Assembly: GCA_016748015.1 (NCBI GenBank)
Contig: JAAOMT010000183.1
Span: 694,307 to 758,306, forward strand
Direction of reading: 5' to 3'
From: Geosiphon pyriformis
Taxonomy: Eukaryota; Glomeromycota; Glomeromycetes; Archaeosporales; Geosiphonaceae
Length of the DNA: 64,000 nucleotides
Shown: positions 1-11,789 of the stretch, piece after piece
Position numbering within the stretch: position 1 is the stretch's first letter
Layout: each line of letters starts with the position of its first letter
Notes under the pieces: generated by a model
Databases searched by the model: none
What the model was told of the DNA's origin: nothing
Seen by the model: the letters and a program-made list of their open reading frames with translations, nothing else
Program-made: the position numbers and the translations under genes

Positions 1-1962
1 TTATCAAAACTCTGGTCTTCCATAAGACTGAGATAGGAAGCTTGATTCAGGTATCCAGTTGGTGTTGGTCGAGATTGGGCAGGACTGCGAGAGATTGGTC
101 GAGATAGTCCACTGTTGGTTTGCACCTGATTGTTGTTGGGATTCCTCCATCCCTGATTATAGTCTATAGCTTGAAGTCTGGACAGGCTGTAAGGGGAAGT
201 TTGATAGTGAGAGATTGCTTGTGTCATTGGTGGTGGTTGATAATAATTCTGGGGTGGTGTACGGGACTTGTTGTGCATATAGGGGTGGTTGATTCTGAGA
301 TATGGAATATTGGGATACTATGTTTTGCTGATATTTGGGTTGCTGGTATGGGTTTTCTTGATTTTGGTTCATGATCTTCCTTCTGTAGTCACGGGCAATG
401 TGTCCAGGTTTTTGGTAGTAGTAGCAGTTGTGGGGATCGGATCTCCAAGGTTGTTGCTGTTGCTGACAGTTCTGTTGCTGTGAGTATCTGCTGTTGTTGT
501 TATTTTCTCTCCATTGGGGTGGTTGGTAAGTTTCTGTAGTTCCGGCTAAGAATTCCTCAATTTTTTGAGTTAGTTTCTCACTCAATTGGGTTATCTTTGC
601 ATTGATGTCAGAGGTTCCGTTAATGGCTAAATTAATGGCTTGGGTATGGTTCACTTCTTGTTCTGCAGACTCAAAATCATGAGCAAGAGTAATGGCGTCT
701 TGTAAACTGATTGGATGGTGGGGTCTTACAGATCTTAGAATACTACTCCACAATCTTTTAATGAATTGATTAAGAACTTGCGCCATGATGTAGTAGTCTC
801 TTTTGATAGCTAATATTTGATGCAGGATTTGATTGAATTGTCTGAGATAAGTAGTTACTGCTTCGTGATCTTTTTGTTTAATTATGCTGAATTGATTCTG
901 CAATTGGATTAACGTATTGGGGTCACAGAAGTATTGTAGAAATGCGAGTTTAAACTTGGTAAAGGAGGTAGGCTTCTCTGCCAGGCTCTGGTATCATGAA
1001 TTGGTAGTTCTGGTCAGAAAAAATGGCAGTGCTTGAACTGTGTGGTCATTGTTCTAACCATTAGCAGTAATTGCTTTCTTGGCATCCACAATCCAAGAAT
1101 ATGCGTTATCTTCTTCACCAGAGAATTTTTCCAATTTAGCGATATCCCAGTAAGCCATGATCTGGTTAATGGGTGGGGTATTACTGGTTATGTTTAAAGA
1201 GATTGGTGTCCACGTATTCGAGTGTTCTCCGGGTGCTAATGCTGGTTGCTTTCCTTTGTTACTTGAACCAATAGGTTGTAAGATAGCTGTTTCTTTTGTT
1301 AGGGAAGATGCTGATTCTGCTAGGTTTTGTGCTGGTGGCTGTTTCCAAGTTGACGGGTTTCTTTCTGTTTAACCAGCTGCTGGGGTAAGATTTCCAAACA
1401 GTGATCCGTATTTTCCTAGTGATTTGGTCTAACTGTGTTGATTCCAAGGGTGTGGATTTCCAGGAGTTCGTGGTGTTTCCGACTGGGTTTCCGGAGGTGA
1501 GTTGAATACAATTCTACTTTGGGGTGTCTGATGGTATAATGGAGTTGTTGGGGAGAGGACCCTTGGTTTCTTGTTGACCATGGACTTGGCTTGGGCAGTT
1601 ACAGGGTTGTTGAATTCGTTTTCGTATTCCTCAGGGTCAGATTTCACTGGTTGTTATACTTGAGGGAATTGTTGTGCCACGTAATATTTAATGTCTGTAT
1701 CAATTATGCGCAGAGTTTCAGCGATTGCTCGGGTAGTCGTGACTGTTAAGTACTCTAGTAAGCTTTGATGGATTTGTTCTCCAAGTCTTCTTGTATTAGT
1801 TGTGCGGTCTAACAAGCAGTCAATTTTTGCGTTAATATAGTTACAAAAATCACTTTCTGTGTAAGTGATTCCTGCTGGTATTCCTAAGTCTTTTCGAAAG
1901 TATTGAAATAGTGCTTTTCCGTATGAGGAGTAGTCCTTTTCTATTGTTTTAATAGTCACCAC
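1..1962 (-). pseudogene. gag: gag of T1 (decayed, runs off the window)
   Basis: Gag forms the cytoplasmic particle that packages element RNA. The likely start is ATG at 1962, about 40 bases after the primer-binding site. The first segment (1962-1654) matches the N-terminus of T8 gag (FQY, a YIN-type motif, IDTDIKYY). The long open segment 903-157 is the capsid/nucleocapsid part: a DHEAVTTYL motif shared with T8, a Gln/Asn-rich linker and a degenerate zinc knuckle (CYYYQKPGHIARDY) in which the second and fourth cysteines are tyrosines, as expected from G-to-A changes. Several stops lie between 1654 and 904. The tail is rich in Gln, Tyr and Pro. Confidence 0.8.
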
Positions 1963-2003
1963 TTTTATGTATTTTTGGGGGTGCTCTGTCTCTGTGGATT
2001 TAT

Positions 2004-2022
2004 AACCTCATAGGGAGCACCA
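2004..2022 (-). promoter_or_regulatory. tRNA primer-binding site of T1
   Basis: Read on the minus strand, TGGTGCTCCCTATGAGGTT starts two bases after the LTR end. It begins with TGG, complementary to a tRNA CCA end. It differs from the T6 site only by G-to-A at one position. The tRNA was not identified. Confidence 0.7.
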
Positions 2023-2024
2023 AA

Positions 2025-3123
2025 TGTTACAGGTAAACTTGGTAGGTATGGGAAATGGTAATGTTTGGTGCTCTCAATTATTGATGATGCATCTTCCGCA
2101 TAATTCTGTTGGCTTAGTCTTGATTATCAGTCTCTGAAGGTCTATTCCTGGATGTGAATTTTACCCGTTGAGTTCTTTGGTTATAAGGCACAAAGTTTGT
2201 CTTTTGTCAATTGCAACGTTTTTCGTAAATGTGAGCTTTCTTTTCTGAGCTAACAAGTGCAGTCATTAGGGTCTGGCGTTGTCTTTTCGCCCTTCTAGTA
2301 AGCTAACAAGATAATATTAATATCCAAAACTTAGGGGGAGCTTCCCTCTTTTACCAGGCTATCACGAAGTCTATTCCCAGACAGTCAATTTTACTATGTT
2401 GCTACTTCACAAAAAATTAAGACAGAAAAAGAAAGAAAAAGAAAAAGAAAAGAAAAGAGAGAAAAGATAAATTAGTATCATCAATCGCTGTGATCAAGAG
2501 TAATTGGTCCAAATCATTAATAGGTTCGAGGCAGTTATGCTAAGAGCATCTGTTCTAGAATGGAGATACGAGACAAAGGTTAATTCATGTAAATTTCACG
2601 AAGTTTGAGAACATGAATTCGTGATTCTGATTTCTTTTAATAATTGATTTATTTCAGGAGATGAAATAGGGAAGATAATAAAAGATGAAGAGGTATGGAT
2701 ATTTTTATTTCTGGTCTAGAGATTCATATCTATTTTTTCTTCTCTGTCTTTTCTTACTTCTACAACTACTTGTTTTTATACATTCTTTTGGTTTTACAGC
2801 ATTGCTTTCAATTGTCTCACTATTGCTAGCTATTGCTTTGTTGTTTCTGTTATTGCTTTGTTTTTTTATGTTATCACTAGTTATCCTATGTTATAACACA
2901 TTATCTGACGTTATTACATGTTATTCTGTGTTATTCTGTGTTATTCTGTGTTATAACACGTTATCCTATGTTATTGCGCGCTATTCTGTGTTATTCTGCA
3001 TTATAACACATTATCTAATGTTATAATGCATTATCCAATGTTATTGTGCATTATTCTGTGTTATGTCATGTTTTTGGTCACGTTTCTTCATAACTTTGGA
3101 TCAGTTTTTCTACTCGGGTAACA
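2025..3123 (-). repeat. 5' LTR of T1 (about 1.1 kb)
   Basis: The LTR is bounded by TGTTAC at 2025 and GTAACA at 3118-3123, the same TG...CA ends as every other LTR here. On the minus strand the U3 part (high coordinates) carries the 10-bp tandem repeat. A purine-rich tract at about 2421-2471 is followed by a segment (TAGTATCATCAAT..., near 2475) that resembles the hairpin region of T8-type LTRs. Homologous copies are at 54878-55866 and 42067-42685. Confidence 0.85.
2880..3070. repeat. 10-bp-period minisatellite inside the T1 LTR
   Basis: About 19 consecutive decamers of the form TTATYCTRTG, for example TTATTCTGTG three times running at about 2921-2950, alternate with TTATAACACA-type variants. 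The period is very regular. The homologous solo LTR at 54878-55866 keeps a decayed version of the same array near 54940-55100. Confidence 0.85.
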
Positions 3124-4756
3124 ATACCAATACATTAAAAACTGCATCAACAATTATCTTTTTGGAAATTACAATATCTCAGAAGTTAGAAGCAACTTTT
3201 ACAATAATTTAGTACACTATTCACAGTTAGAAACTGAAGACCTTAATAGTAAAACACTTACCACTTACTTTCAAGAACTTAATTTTAACATTATCAAGTA
3301 CTGTGAAGAAACATATTCAATACAGTCTCAATACTCCATTGATTTTGAATCAGAGACAAAAACAAGCAACAAAGGCAAACAAAAATTGAAGCAATACTCA
3401 AAAACCACCCCAAATATTCCAATATTATCAAAAACAACTGCCAAACACTTACAAACATCTGAACAAAGAACCAGTTCAAAACTTCCACTTACTATCACAC
3501 CTTTTCCAGCTTTACTTGCACAAACACAAACACCTAATTTACCCTTAAATTGATTTGCAAGACTAGAAGATTTTACATTACCCAGAAGTCCTACCAGACA
3601 ACAAGAATCCTTTCAAACTAGTTCCAATCTCCTTAACTTTCTAGCTGAAAATCAAAGTGAACACTCTGAGACAGCAGCGAATGAAAAAAACGACTCTGAA
3701 ATATCTGAAGAAGAATCAATAGACAGTGAAAATGAAGAAGACAAAATAACAGCATATATTACAAAAATCCCTAAATTTAATGGAGAAGACATTGAGACCA
3801 GTCCCCAAGAATGATTCGACCAAGTTACTAAAGCTGAAGATGCAAATGGATGGAATGCTGCCAGAATGTTAAGAACAATTCTCTACTTTCTCAAAGAAAC
3901 AGCAGGCGAATGGTTCGAAAACTTAACCATCTCTTTTAATGACTAGACAGCTTTTAAAACTGCCTTTTTAGAACAATTCACCAATAACAACACCTCAATC
4001 ACACTTTGAAATTGTTTTCACAATATCAAACAAGAACCCTCCGAATCTGTTATGACTTATATTGGAAAATTCAACAAACTTCTTAGACAAATTTGCCAAC
4101 TTAAAACTAATGATTATTATTCCAATGTCCAAATCTTGGATCAATTTATCACTGGTTTAAAAGATAAACTGATTAAAAAGATTTACTCACATGTCCCAGA
4201 AGATTTAAACTCTGTCATTCAGCATGCAAAGAGATATGAAATGGCCATGAAAAAAGCCAATTGTATAAAACTCGTGAACTTAGCCATTGGAGAGACCAGC
4301 TTAGCAGCTGAAGAGAAAATTGACCAATTCACAAAGAAAGTCGAAAATTATTTCATCAATCAACAACCATAACAACCCCAAAGATATCAACCATCCCAAA
4401 GATAGAATCAAAACAACTTCATATCATTCTCTAATAACCAGCCTCAGAATTGCCATTACTGTGGAATCCCTGGCCACTGGAAAAGAGATTGCAGAAAGCT
4501 ACAATGAGACCAACAAAATAGGAGTAATCAACATTACCCTTCACCACAGCAATCTTATTATTAACTGCCACCACCAGCTTACTATTCACCAAGACCCCAA
4601 TACTAAAGTAACTATTATCAGCCTGCCTTACAGCCAACCCAACAGCAATACCAACAACCATCCACACAACATTATCAAGTGTCTGCTCGAAGATAAATTC
4701 TGCAAAATCAGTTCACACCACAAAACTGATACCATGTAAACAACAATAGAATCAAT
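3124..4756 (+). pseudogene. gag: gag of T2 (N-terminus missing)
   Basis: The first 40-50 residues are missing because T1 is inserted there. Alignment with T8 gag (FYNNLV against FYRELI, then a KGK-type linker) supports this. A strongly acidic linker encoded at about 3690-3760 precedes the capsid region (FNGEDIE, KETAGEWFENL, ESVMTYIGKFNKLLRQI). The longest open part is 4052-4372. An intact CCHC zinc knuckle, CHYCGIPGHWKRDC, is encoded at 4451-4492, after which a Gln/Tyr/Pro-rich tail leads in the same frame into the protease. In-frame stops (for example TAA at 4370, TGA near 4502) sit at presumed Gln and Trp codons. Confidence 0.8.
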
Positions 4757-5440
4757 TTGAACAACCAATTGGTTCCCCAAAATTCAGCTCAACCAAGACC
4801 CAACCACTATTATACTCAACCTAGTTATCTTACAATGCCAGAAAAACAGGATTTTTACTATACTGCACTTTCAGAAAGTAAAGCTGTAGCACAACAACAA
4901 AACCCTTCCTATACTCTTACCACAATTCTACCAGCCAGAATTGCTGAAAACGCCAACCTTTCAGATATATTCTCTTTCGAATTTGAAGCAAATGAATCAC
5001 CATTCTTGCTTAGCAATACAACGGCTAATGAGCAAAAAGCCATTATTACAATGTACACAGAAGCTAAAGCAGAAGAAAAGCCAATTCGTTTGATCCTAGA
5101 CAGTGGGTCTGCTGGAAGCATTATCACATATCAATTAATGCAGCAGCTAAAAAAGAATGTTGACCAACCAGCTCAGACAATCATTGTTACTGCTGATGGC
5201 ATGAAAAAGACTCCAGTAGGAGAAATTGACAACTTCCCATTCACAATTAACAGAATTACCATTCCAGTCAAAGTTCTGGTCATGGATGCTCCCCAATACT
5301 AAGCTCTCATCAGAAATGATTGGCTCCAAAAAGCCAATGCTAATCTGAATTGGGAGACACAAGAGTTGACAATCTCCTATCAAGGACAACATGTCTGGAT
5401 ATCTGCCATTTGTGGTACATTCAACAAATGTTCCAGCTTT
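4757..5440 (+). pseudogene. pol: aspartic protease domain of T2 pol
   Basis: This is a retropepsin-like protease that would release Gag and Pol proteins. The catalytic DSG is encoded at 5099-5107 within LILDSGSAGSIIT, followed by a flap-like segment with VGEIDNFPF and the LVMDAPQY region. The conserved end (ALI.NDWLQKANA) follows a TAA at 5300-5302 that replaces a Gln codon. The open part is 4757-5302. A frameshift near 5430 separates it from downstream pol. The family is recognised from the DSG context and from homology with T8 and T6. Confidence 0.82.
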
Positions 5441-6399
5441 TGAATTCGAACCAAAAGAAGAAAAACCCATCATTGAAACATTTATGGCACTTGGATCAAC
5501 CTCCAATTGGGCTGATGAAACTGAACAACAGTATTTTTCAACAAACAATTCTCTTGAAACAAAAGAACCAGTAACACCCAGATGGAATGTCACCTATTCA
5601 AAACCAAAACCACAAAAACAATGCCCTTATATTCCACTTAAATGCAAAGATTGCCACAAGAAACTCTCATTAATGAGAGCTTGTATTTTACCCGAGGAAG
5701 AATATGGAAACCATACCTGTTACTATTGCAAATTCTACCACTAAGAACAATGGGGACACCTAGTTAAAAGAAGTGAAAAATGAGATAGAACACCCTGTTT
5801 GATTTGTAGAGAACAATTACTTAATGAATGCGACTGGATTAATGTTGCATTTAGAGGAGGAGTCTGTAATCAAACATGCCAATATGCCTTTTTAATTTCA
5901 AAAAAAGTAACAAAAGGAACCCCTTTTGATGCTGCTTACAACAGTGCCCTCAATAAACTGTATCATTACCCTCATAATGCCAAAATGATTTTCGATCTAG
6001 CAATGGCTTTAATCAACAAAGCCACTTAAGAAAATGTTTGTCAAATAAAAAAATCAGAATATATTGCATACACCTTTGAAATCGCTAGATACAACTACAA
6101 AAATGAAATAGAAGTATATCACCAAATTGCCAGTTATACTTACCTGACCAAAGAAGCTCAAGCCCAATGGCTAGAGCAAATAAACATTAAATTGTGTGAA
6201 GAATGCATAATGTCTTGCAATAAACAATAGTGCCCTGAATGCTATGCTCTTAGCATTTCCCTGCCTAGTGAAAACGATGAAAACAAAATTGAATTTGGAG
6301 AACCTGAAGCAACAGAAGAAATTAAAGCAACACCCATCTATCTCATTGAAAATAAATACTTCAACAACAACAGACAAAGAATAAAACCCAAAAAAGCAC
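5441..6399 (+). pseudogene. pol: cysteine-rich linker between protease and dUTPase (T2)
   Basis: The open parts are 5391-5744 and 5799-6029, in frame with the downstream RT. A paired-cysteine unit, CKDCHKKLS followed by CYYC and later CLICREQLLNE, resembles a zinc-binding ribbon. T8 has the same arrangement (CIDCGKKLS, CCACL, CLACRETLLNE) at 48525-48700, and T6 has a shorter version near 22470-22530. A stop in the K.DRTPCLIC region corresponds to the Trp in T8 (GKWDNTPCLAC), a TGG-to-TGA change. The rest to 6399 has motifs shared with T8 (YNSALNKLYHY, WLEQINIKLC). The function is unknown; zinc binding is inferred from cysteine spacing only. Confidence 0.6.
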
Positions 6400-6785
6400 A
6401 TAAAATTGATACTGGATATGATCTAAGATATCTAGACAAGGATATTTTTGTTCTCAAACCCAAATCTCTCACAAAAATCAACCTCAAAATTGCCTTCAAA
6501 ATCCTGCCAGGAGCAATAATTTAAATTGCCTTCCAGTCTTCTCTGGCAAGCAAAGGAATCAATATCAGAGGAGGAATAATCAATGCTGGATATACTGGTA
6601 ACATAACAATAATACTCCAAAATGAAACTGATAAATCTTTCAGAATTGAACATGCTGAAAAAATTGCTCAAGCTATCTATTTACCCTTAATCAACATTTC
6701 GGACTTACAGTTAGTCAACCAAAGAGAACAATTGGGAAAAAACAAAAAAGGAACACAAGGTTTTGGTTCAACTGGACGATTTACA
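6400..6785 (+). pseudogene. dUTPase-like domain within T2 pol
   Basis: The trimeric dUTPase motifs occur in order: motif 1 TGYDL (6411-6425), motif 2 FQSSLASKGI, motif 3 GIINAGYTGNI, motif 4 EKIAQAIYLPL, and the glycine-rich motif 5 KGTQGFGSTGR near 6746-6780. dUTPases hydrolyse dUTP and so keep uracil out of newly made DNA; some retroviruses and retroelements carry one. In motif 3 the consensus Asp (ID before xxY) is Asn here, whereas the T7 copy retains Asp. One in-frame TAA lies near 6521. The domain sits between protease and RT and is part of the pol frame, not a separate gene. Confidence 0.82.
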
Positions 6786-8620
6786 GTTCCAGTAAACATA
6801 GTTCTCAATGAACAGAATGAGTCTCACCAGATTTTATGTCTTCCTCAACCAATCACTATCTCACCTTTTGGAGAACACCCCGAAATCTATACCTGCCCAA
6901 AGCCAACAACCACCCAACAAATTTTTGAGTCCAATAAACAAATCTGCTTGAAACATAATATCTCAATCCCAAATATTTACATCCCAAAAGGAACAAAGAA
7001 AGTCTGAGTTACTTTTTACAACCCCAATAATTACCCCATAGTTTTATTAAATAACTTAGAAATTGGAGTTATTCACAGTAATATCTTTCAACAAGAATTA
7101 CCCCAAACAGTCCCTAATTTCTCTGAAATTATTGGACATTCACTTCCAAAAATCAACCCAAACCCCAACTTTGAAAACTACCATGTTGTCATGGAAAAAC
7201 TATCTCGAATTAACATGGGACAACTTGAACCACAACAACAGAGCCAGCTCAAAGAACTAATTGCAGAATTTGCTGATATCTTTGCCGAAAACAACAATGA
7301 CTTAGGAAGAACTGATTTGGTTCAACACCAAATCTATACAGGAGATGCCAAACCAAGGTGACAGTAAGCTTATCGAGTTGCTCCAGAAAGTCACCAATTT
7401 ATCCGCAAAGAAGTACAACAGATGCTCAACAATGGGCTTATTCAACCATCAATAAGTCCATGGGCCTCACCTGTGGTCTTAGTTAAAAAGAAGAATGGAA
7501 AGATACAATTTTGTGTTGATTATTAACAACTCAACAGTGTCACTATTGGAAATGCCTACCCTCTTCCCTGAATTGATGACATGCTAGATGTTCTTGGGAA
7601 GTCCAAATACTCTTCAACATTAGATTTAGAAAGTGGATACTAACAAGTTGCCATGGATCTCAAAGATTACTCCAAAACAGCATTCACCACTCAAAAAAGA
7701 AATTATGAGTTCAATGTAATGCCTTTTGGATTATGCAATGTACCAGCAACATTCCAAAGACTTATGGACATTGTTTACAAAGGCCTTCTTTGGAAATCAG
7801 TAGTTGTTTATTTCGATGATACTGATGTTTATTTACCATTTTTTGAATTATACTTAAAACACCTATGCAAAGTTTTTCAATGATTACAGAAAACAGGATT
7901 GAAACTGAACATCGAAAAATACTACTTTGGAAAAACGAGTTTGGCCTTTCGTGGTCACATTGTTAGTAAAGATAGAATCAAACTGGACCCTTGAAAAATC
8001 AGTGCTGTCAAAAACTTCAAAACTTCTCAAAACACTACAGAACTAAGAGGATTTATAGGGTTAGCCTCCTACTATCGGAAGTTTATCAAAGGATTCTCAG
8101 AAATCACAAAACCTCTCAACCAGCTTACCACCAAAAATGTTAAATACAAATGGACTGTTGAACACCAAAATGCATTTAAAATCCTCAAAGAAAAACTAAT
8201 GACAGCTCCAATTCTTGCCTACCCAGATTTCAGCAACCAATTCCAGTTAGCAACAGATGTTTTTTATACTGCCTTTGGTGCCATCCTATCACAGTTAGAT
8301 GACAATAGAAATGAGCAAGTAATTGCTTATGCTAGCAGAACATTGAAACCAGCCAAAAAGAACTACCCTGCAACAGAATTAGAAACTGCAGCAGTAATCT
8401 GGGCTCTACATTACTTCAATCTTTACCTCAAACCCAAAAAATTCGATATTATCACTGATAATATTGGACTTAAATAGCTTTAAAACAAAAACACTCAGCT
8501 AAACGCAAAACAAACCTGATGAACAGAATTTTTAGCCAACTACCAATACATTGTACACCACAAACCAGGAAAACTTCACACCAATGTTAATTGTCTCTCA
8601 AGAATGAGGCAAGATTAGAA
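6786..8620 (+). pseudogene. pol: reverse transcriptase and RNase H of T2
   Basis: After a linker (CPKPTTTQQIFESNKQICLKHN region, shared with T7) the RT begins near 7366 (AYRVAPESH) and shows the fingers/palm motifs PWASPVVLVKKKNG, FCVDY, YPLP, DLESGY.QVAM, VMPFGLCNVPATFQRL and the catalytic YFDDTD (about 7809-7826). RNase H follows: PILAYPDFSNQFQLATDVFY, AYASRTLKPAKKNY and TELETAAVIWAL, ending with HHKPGKLHTNVNCLSRM. In-frame stops include TGA and TAG near 7360-7367, TAA near 7525 and 7641, and several after 8477. The lost codons are Gln, Trp or Arg in sister copies. Confidence 0.85.
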
Positions 8621-10041
8621 TACAGAACCAACACCCATTTGAATTAACAACAAAACAATAAACCCCAAAAACTACAACAATCTTAAACAATATTTGGAGA
8701 TATTAACAATCCCAACAGATTGGTCTTCAGATAAAAAACATCGGTTACAACAACAAGCCAAACAATACTTTTTACACAACAACATAATTTATTATCGAAA
8801 CTTCAGAAACCCAGACAATCTACTCAGATTAATACAAGTACATAAAAAAGAAATTATTTTATATAACATGCATTCAGACTCTTCATCAGCACATTTAGGA
8901 AAAGACAGCACCACTCAGAGAACACTAGAATATTACTTTTGGCCTCAAATGAGAAAAGACATTTATGAATACATTAAGTCTTGTGATAATTGTCAAAGAA
9001 GAAGAGGAACTTGCCTTACAGAACCTTTAAACCCAATCAAAGTTGGACAGCCTTTTGACCAAGTTGGTATCAATTTAGTCAGACCACTATCTATTACAAA
9101 CCAAGGAAACCATTATATTGCAGTAGCTGTAGACTATTTCACCAAATGGTCTGAAGCCAGAGCCATTCAATGAGCAGATGTGAAATCAGTAGCAAACTTC
9201 ATCTATGAAGACATTATTTGTAAACATGGATGCCCAATAGAACTTTTATCTGATCAAAAAACACATTTCGTGAACAATTTAATCCAGGAAATTTGTGGAT
9301 GATTTAATGTCAAGAGACCATTATCTTTGCCTTACCATCCACAAACAAATGGATTTGTAGAATGTTTCAACAGAACATTGTGTGAATTATTAGTCAAAGT
9401 CTCAACCGATTTTGAGCAAAAATGAGATCTTTTTATTCCATCAGTATTACTAGCATATAGAACACTAAAACAAGATACCACAAAACACACCATTTGATTT
9501 AACCTATAGAAGGACAGCAACATTACCAATTAGTTTCACAATAGAAACATATCCAGTACAACCAATTAATAAAGACAACTTTCAGGAAACACTACAATGA
9601 AGAGCCTATATTCTGCTTAGCACATTGGAAGGAAAACAACAAATAGCAGCCACCCATATTAAATACTCCCAAGCTCAACAAAAAGAATAGCATAATAACA
9701 AATTGCCTCCAGTTACCAATGAATTTAAAATCAGAAACAAAGTTCTCTTACACAGAACTAAAGCTGAAAAACAATAGAGTGGAAAATTTGAAAATAAATG
9801 GGATGGATCATTCTTTATCCATGAAGTCCTAGGCAACGGATCATACAAGCTAAGACTTGATAACAAAATCCTAGCAAAAGTTGTATATGGAGATCATTTG
9901 AAATACTATAATTCCAGAAACAATCCCGAACCATTAATCTCACAAATTGGTACACATTTCTCTTTAATCAATCCTGAAGATATTCTCTGAAATTTAGAAC
10001 CAATAGTTGTCATTGAACAACCTTCCAACTTGAACACTTAA
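8621..10041 (+). pseudogene. pol: integrase of T2
   Basis: The N-terminal zinc-binding part is H...H (MHSDSSSAHLGK) plus CDNCQRR. The catalytic core has VGINLVRPL and AVDYFTKWSEARA for the first Asp region, LLSDQKTHFVN for the second, and FVECFNRTLCE with the catalytic Glu retained. The C-terminal module has a GPF/GSY-like motif (WDGSFFIHEVLGNGSYKLRLDN). The longest open part is 8694-9173. TGA stops follow at about 9171, 9300 and 9424, and a frameshift lies near 9480. No chromodomain is visible at the C-terminus. Confidence 0.83.
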
Positions 10042-10162
10042 TTTAAATTTATCATTATAGTTATCTTCTTATAATTTAGAAACAATCTCACAAAAACAAA
10101 ACAAAAATAACATAAAAACCCATACACCAAAAATAATTTTCTTTTATTTCAAATCTCTTATA

Positions 10163-10889
10163 ATGACTATTCTTCAAAACATTCAACAATTATCCCAAAA
10201 ATTAATGTTAGCTTTAAAAACAATACCTGAATTATCTATTACTGTTACTGAAAACCACATTAATTATACCCAAACAGAAGTAGTTACAAATTTAGTTCCA
10301 AATTCATGAAAATATCACCCATATAAGAAGAATACAAGAAGTTATTTTGGAATTCACCTGCCAGAACTTTTAAAGCTTGCTTTAAGAGAAAACTTAATGC
10401 TCACTCCTATTAGTATTCTACCAAATGCTACTATTCAACAAAAACTTCAACTGTGTCTTAACAAAGAAAACTATGACTATACTTCAATATATAGATATTT
10501 CTACATTAGAAAAACACTTCACGAACAAAAACGGGAGCTTATAGCAGCAAACCTCACAAAAAAAGCTATTCAGAAACAACTCCACAACAAATTCAAGACA
10601 ACAGCTAGACCTACAAACAGTCGTTATAAACTAAGAGCTGCTCTTAGACTTTATGATCTATTCCACACCTGTGAAAACGTTCTACAAAACCCAATTTTAT
10701 AGTTTTTGAAGATTCAATACATTGGAAAGCTCACAGAACTGAAATTTCAACAATTTTCAAATCAAATTTCTTCAATAATTTTGGATTATTATCTGGAAAT
10801 TACAGACAGTACTTAGACTTTGATGGAGCTCAATCTTGAGGAGGAGGTTATGTTACCAAACGAAATTAGAGATATTGTTTAGCATGAAA
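10163..10889 (+). pseudogene. ORF3 of T2, unknown function
   Basis: A separate ORF begins at ATG 10163, about 120 bases after integrase. One TGA near 10306 interrupts it, then it is open from 10397 to 10702, with further sequence recognisable into the LTR. It is basic and helical-looking, with motifs LPELLKLALRENL, LHNKFKTTARP and RAALRLYDLFHTCENVL. The frame continues through MELNLEEEVML into the first bases of the 3' LTR. Homologues in T7, and probably T6 and T8, occupy the same place. I see no signal peptide or membrane segment, so there is no support for an envelope protein. Confidence 0.6.
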
Positions 10890-11780
10890 TTATCTTTATA
10901 AATCTTATCATTAATTAGCATATATTATCATTCAAATTATCACTTATTACATTAGCAAAATGTCTGAAATTATCATTTAATTAATAATTCAATTTGTACA
11001 TAACACAAATGTAACCTAAGTATGATGATCAATCATGCAATACCCTGAAATATGTAACATTCAAAAGTTTGCCGAAATTTGTAGAAATTCACCGAAATAA
11101 TTGAGAGTTTACTGAAATATCTAATAGTTTACAGAAATAACTTGTAGTTCGCCAAAATGTATCTTTAGTTTAGTGAAATTGTAGAAAAGAGCAAAGTTCA
11201 AGTTTATAGAATAGTGTTATAACAAATTGTATAAAAGAAGAGCTTCTCTCTTCAAAAAAATGTATCTTACTTTAAATTTACTTCTGAGAACTGTTCCTAT
11301 ACACACAAAAAAAAATAAATATCAAATAATTCGAAAAACCAAATTTTTTAATTATTGCACTTGAAAAATCCTCAAAACCCAACTAACATTTTGAAATTGA
11401 TTAGCTACCAATTTCAGTAAAACTGTTAGTGACTCCAGGCCTGAATAGAAAACGTTCCCCTTGACAGAATTCTATTTCTTTTACATTTCTTTTATTTTCT
11501 TTCTTTTATCTTCTTATTATAATCATTAGGGTAGCCTACAGACAAGATTCCTATAGAAGAGTTGACTTTCACAACAAAGTAACTATACATTTTAGTAAGC
11601 TTCCAGACAAGCAATTTTTGGGAAAGAGTTGACATTTACTACAATGTAACTACACAAAGCAACTGGCATGAAATTGGCCATTTCACTTATAAGCCCATTA
11701 TAGAAGATAATTTGAAAATAAATTCAGATATTGGAGGTTCAAACACTTCCCATAATTGTGAATTAACAGCATTACAATAA
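10851..11780 (+). repeat. 3' LTR of T2
   Basis: It starts TGTTACC at 10851, right after a purine-rich GAGGAGGAGGTTA tract that would prime plus-strand DNA. It aligns with the minus-strand LTR of T7 (43599 down to about 42690), including a hairpin at about 11387-11413 and a polypyrimidine stretch at about 11460-11515. The end is uncertain by a few tens of bases because T3 starts without a clean junction. Confidence 0.7.
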
Positions 11781-11789
11781 ACATACAAG

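Larger units (their letters stand above)
1..3123 (-). mobile_element. T1: 5' part of a minus-strand Ty3/gypsy LTR retrotransposon
   Basis: Read on the minus strand, this is an LTR (3123 down to 2025), a primer-binding site and a decayed gag that runs off the window at base 1, so protease and the rest of pol lie outside. The right-hand edge at 3123 abuts T2 gag codons, so T1 is inserted inside T2; the start of T2 must lie to the left of T1, beyond the window. Gag is homologous to that of T8 at 45291. The LTR matches the solo LTR at 54878-55866 and the fragment at 42067-42685. Confidence 0.85.
3124..11780 (+). mobile_element. T2: Ty3/gypsy element with dUTPase and ORF3, 5' end removed by T1
   Basis: The order is gag, protease, Cys-rich segment, dUTPase, RT, RNase H, integrase, ORF3, polypurine tract and 3' LTR (from 10851). 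Gag and protease share frame 2, with only stop codons between them, so gag-pol was probably one continuous frame. A frameshift near 5430 moves everything to frame 0, and another lies near 9480. Most remaining lesions are TAA, TAG or TGA at Gln, Trp or Arg positions. The right edge, where T3 begins, is approximate because the LTR end is not sharp. Confidence 0.88.

Noticed and set aside
2880-3070. CRISPR-like array
   Set aside because: Ten-base direct repeats without spacers, inside an LTR of a eukaryotic element.
10163-10889. ORF3 as an envelope gene
   Set aside because: No signal peptide, membrane segment or cysteine pattern is visible; only its position resembles env.
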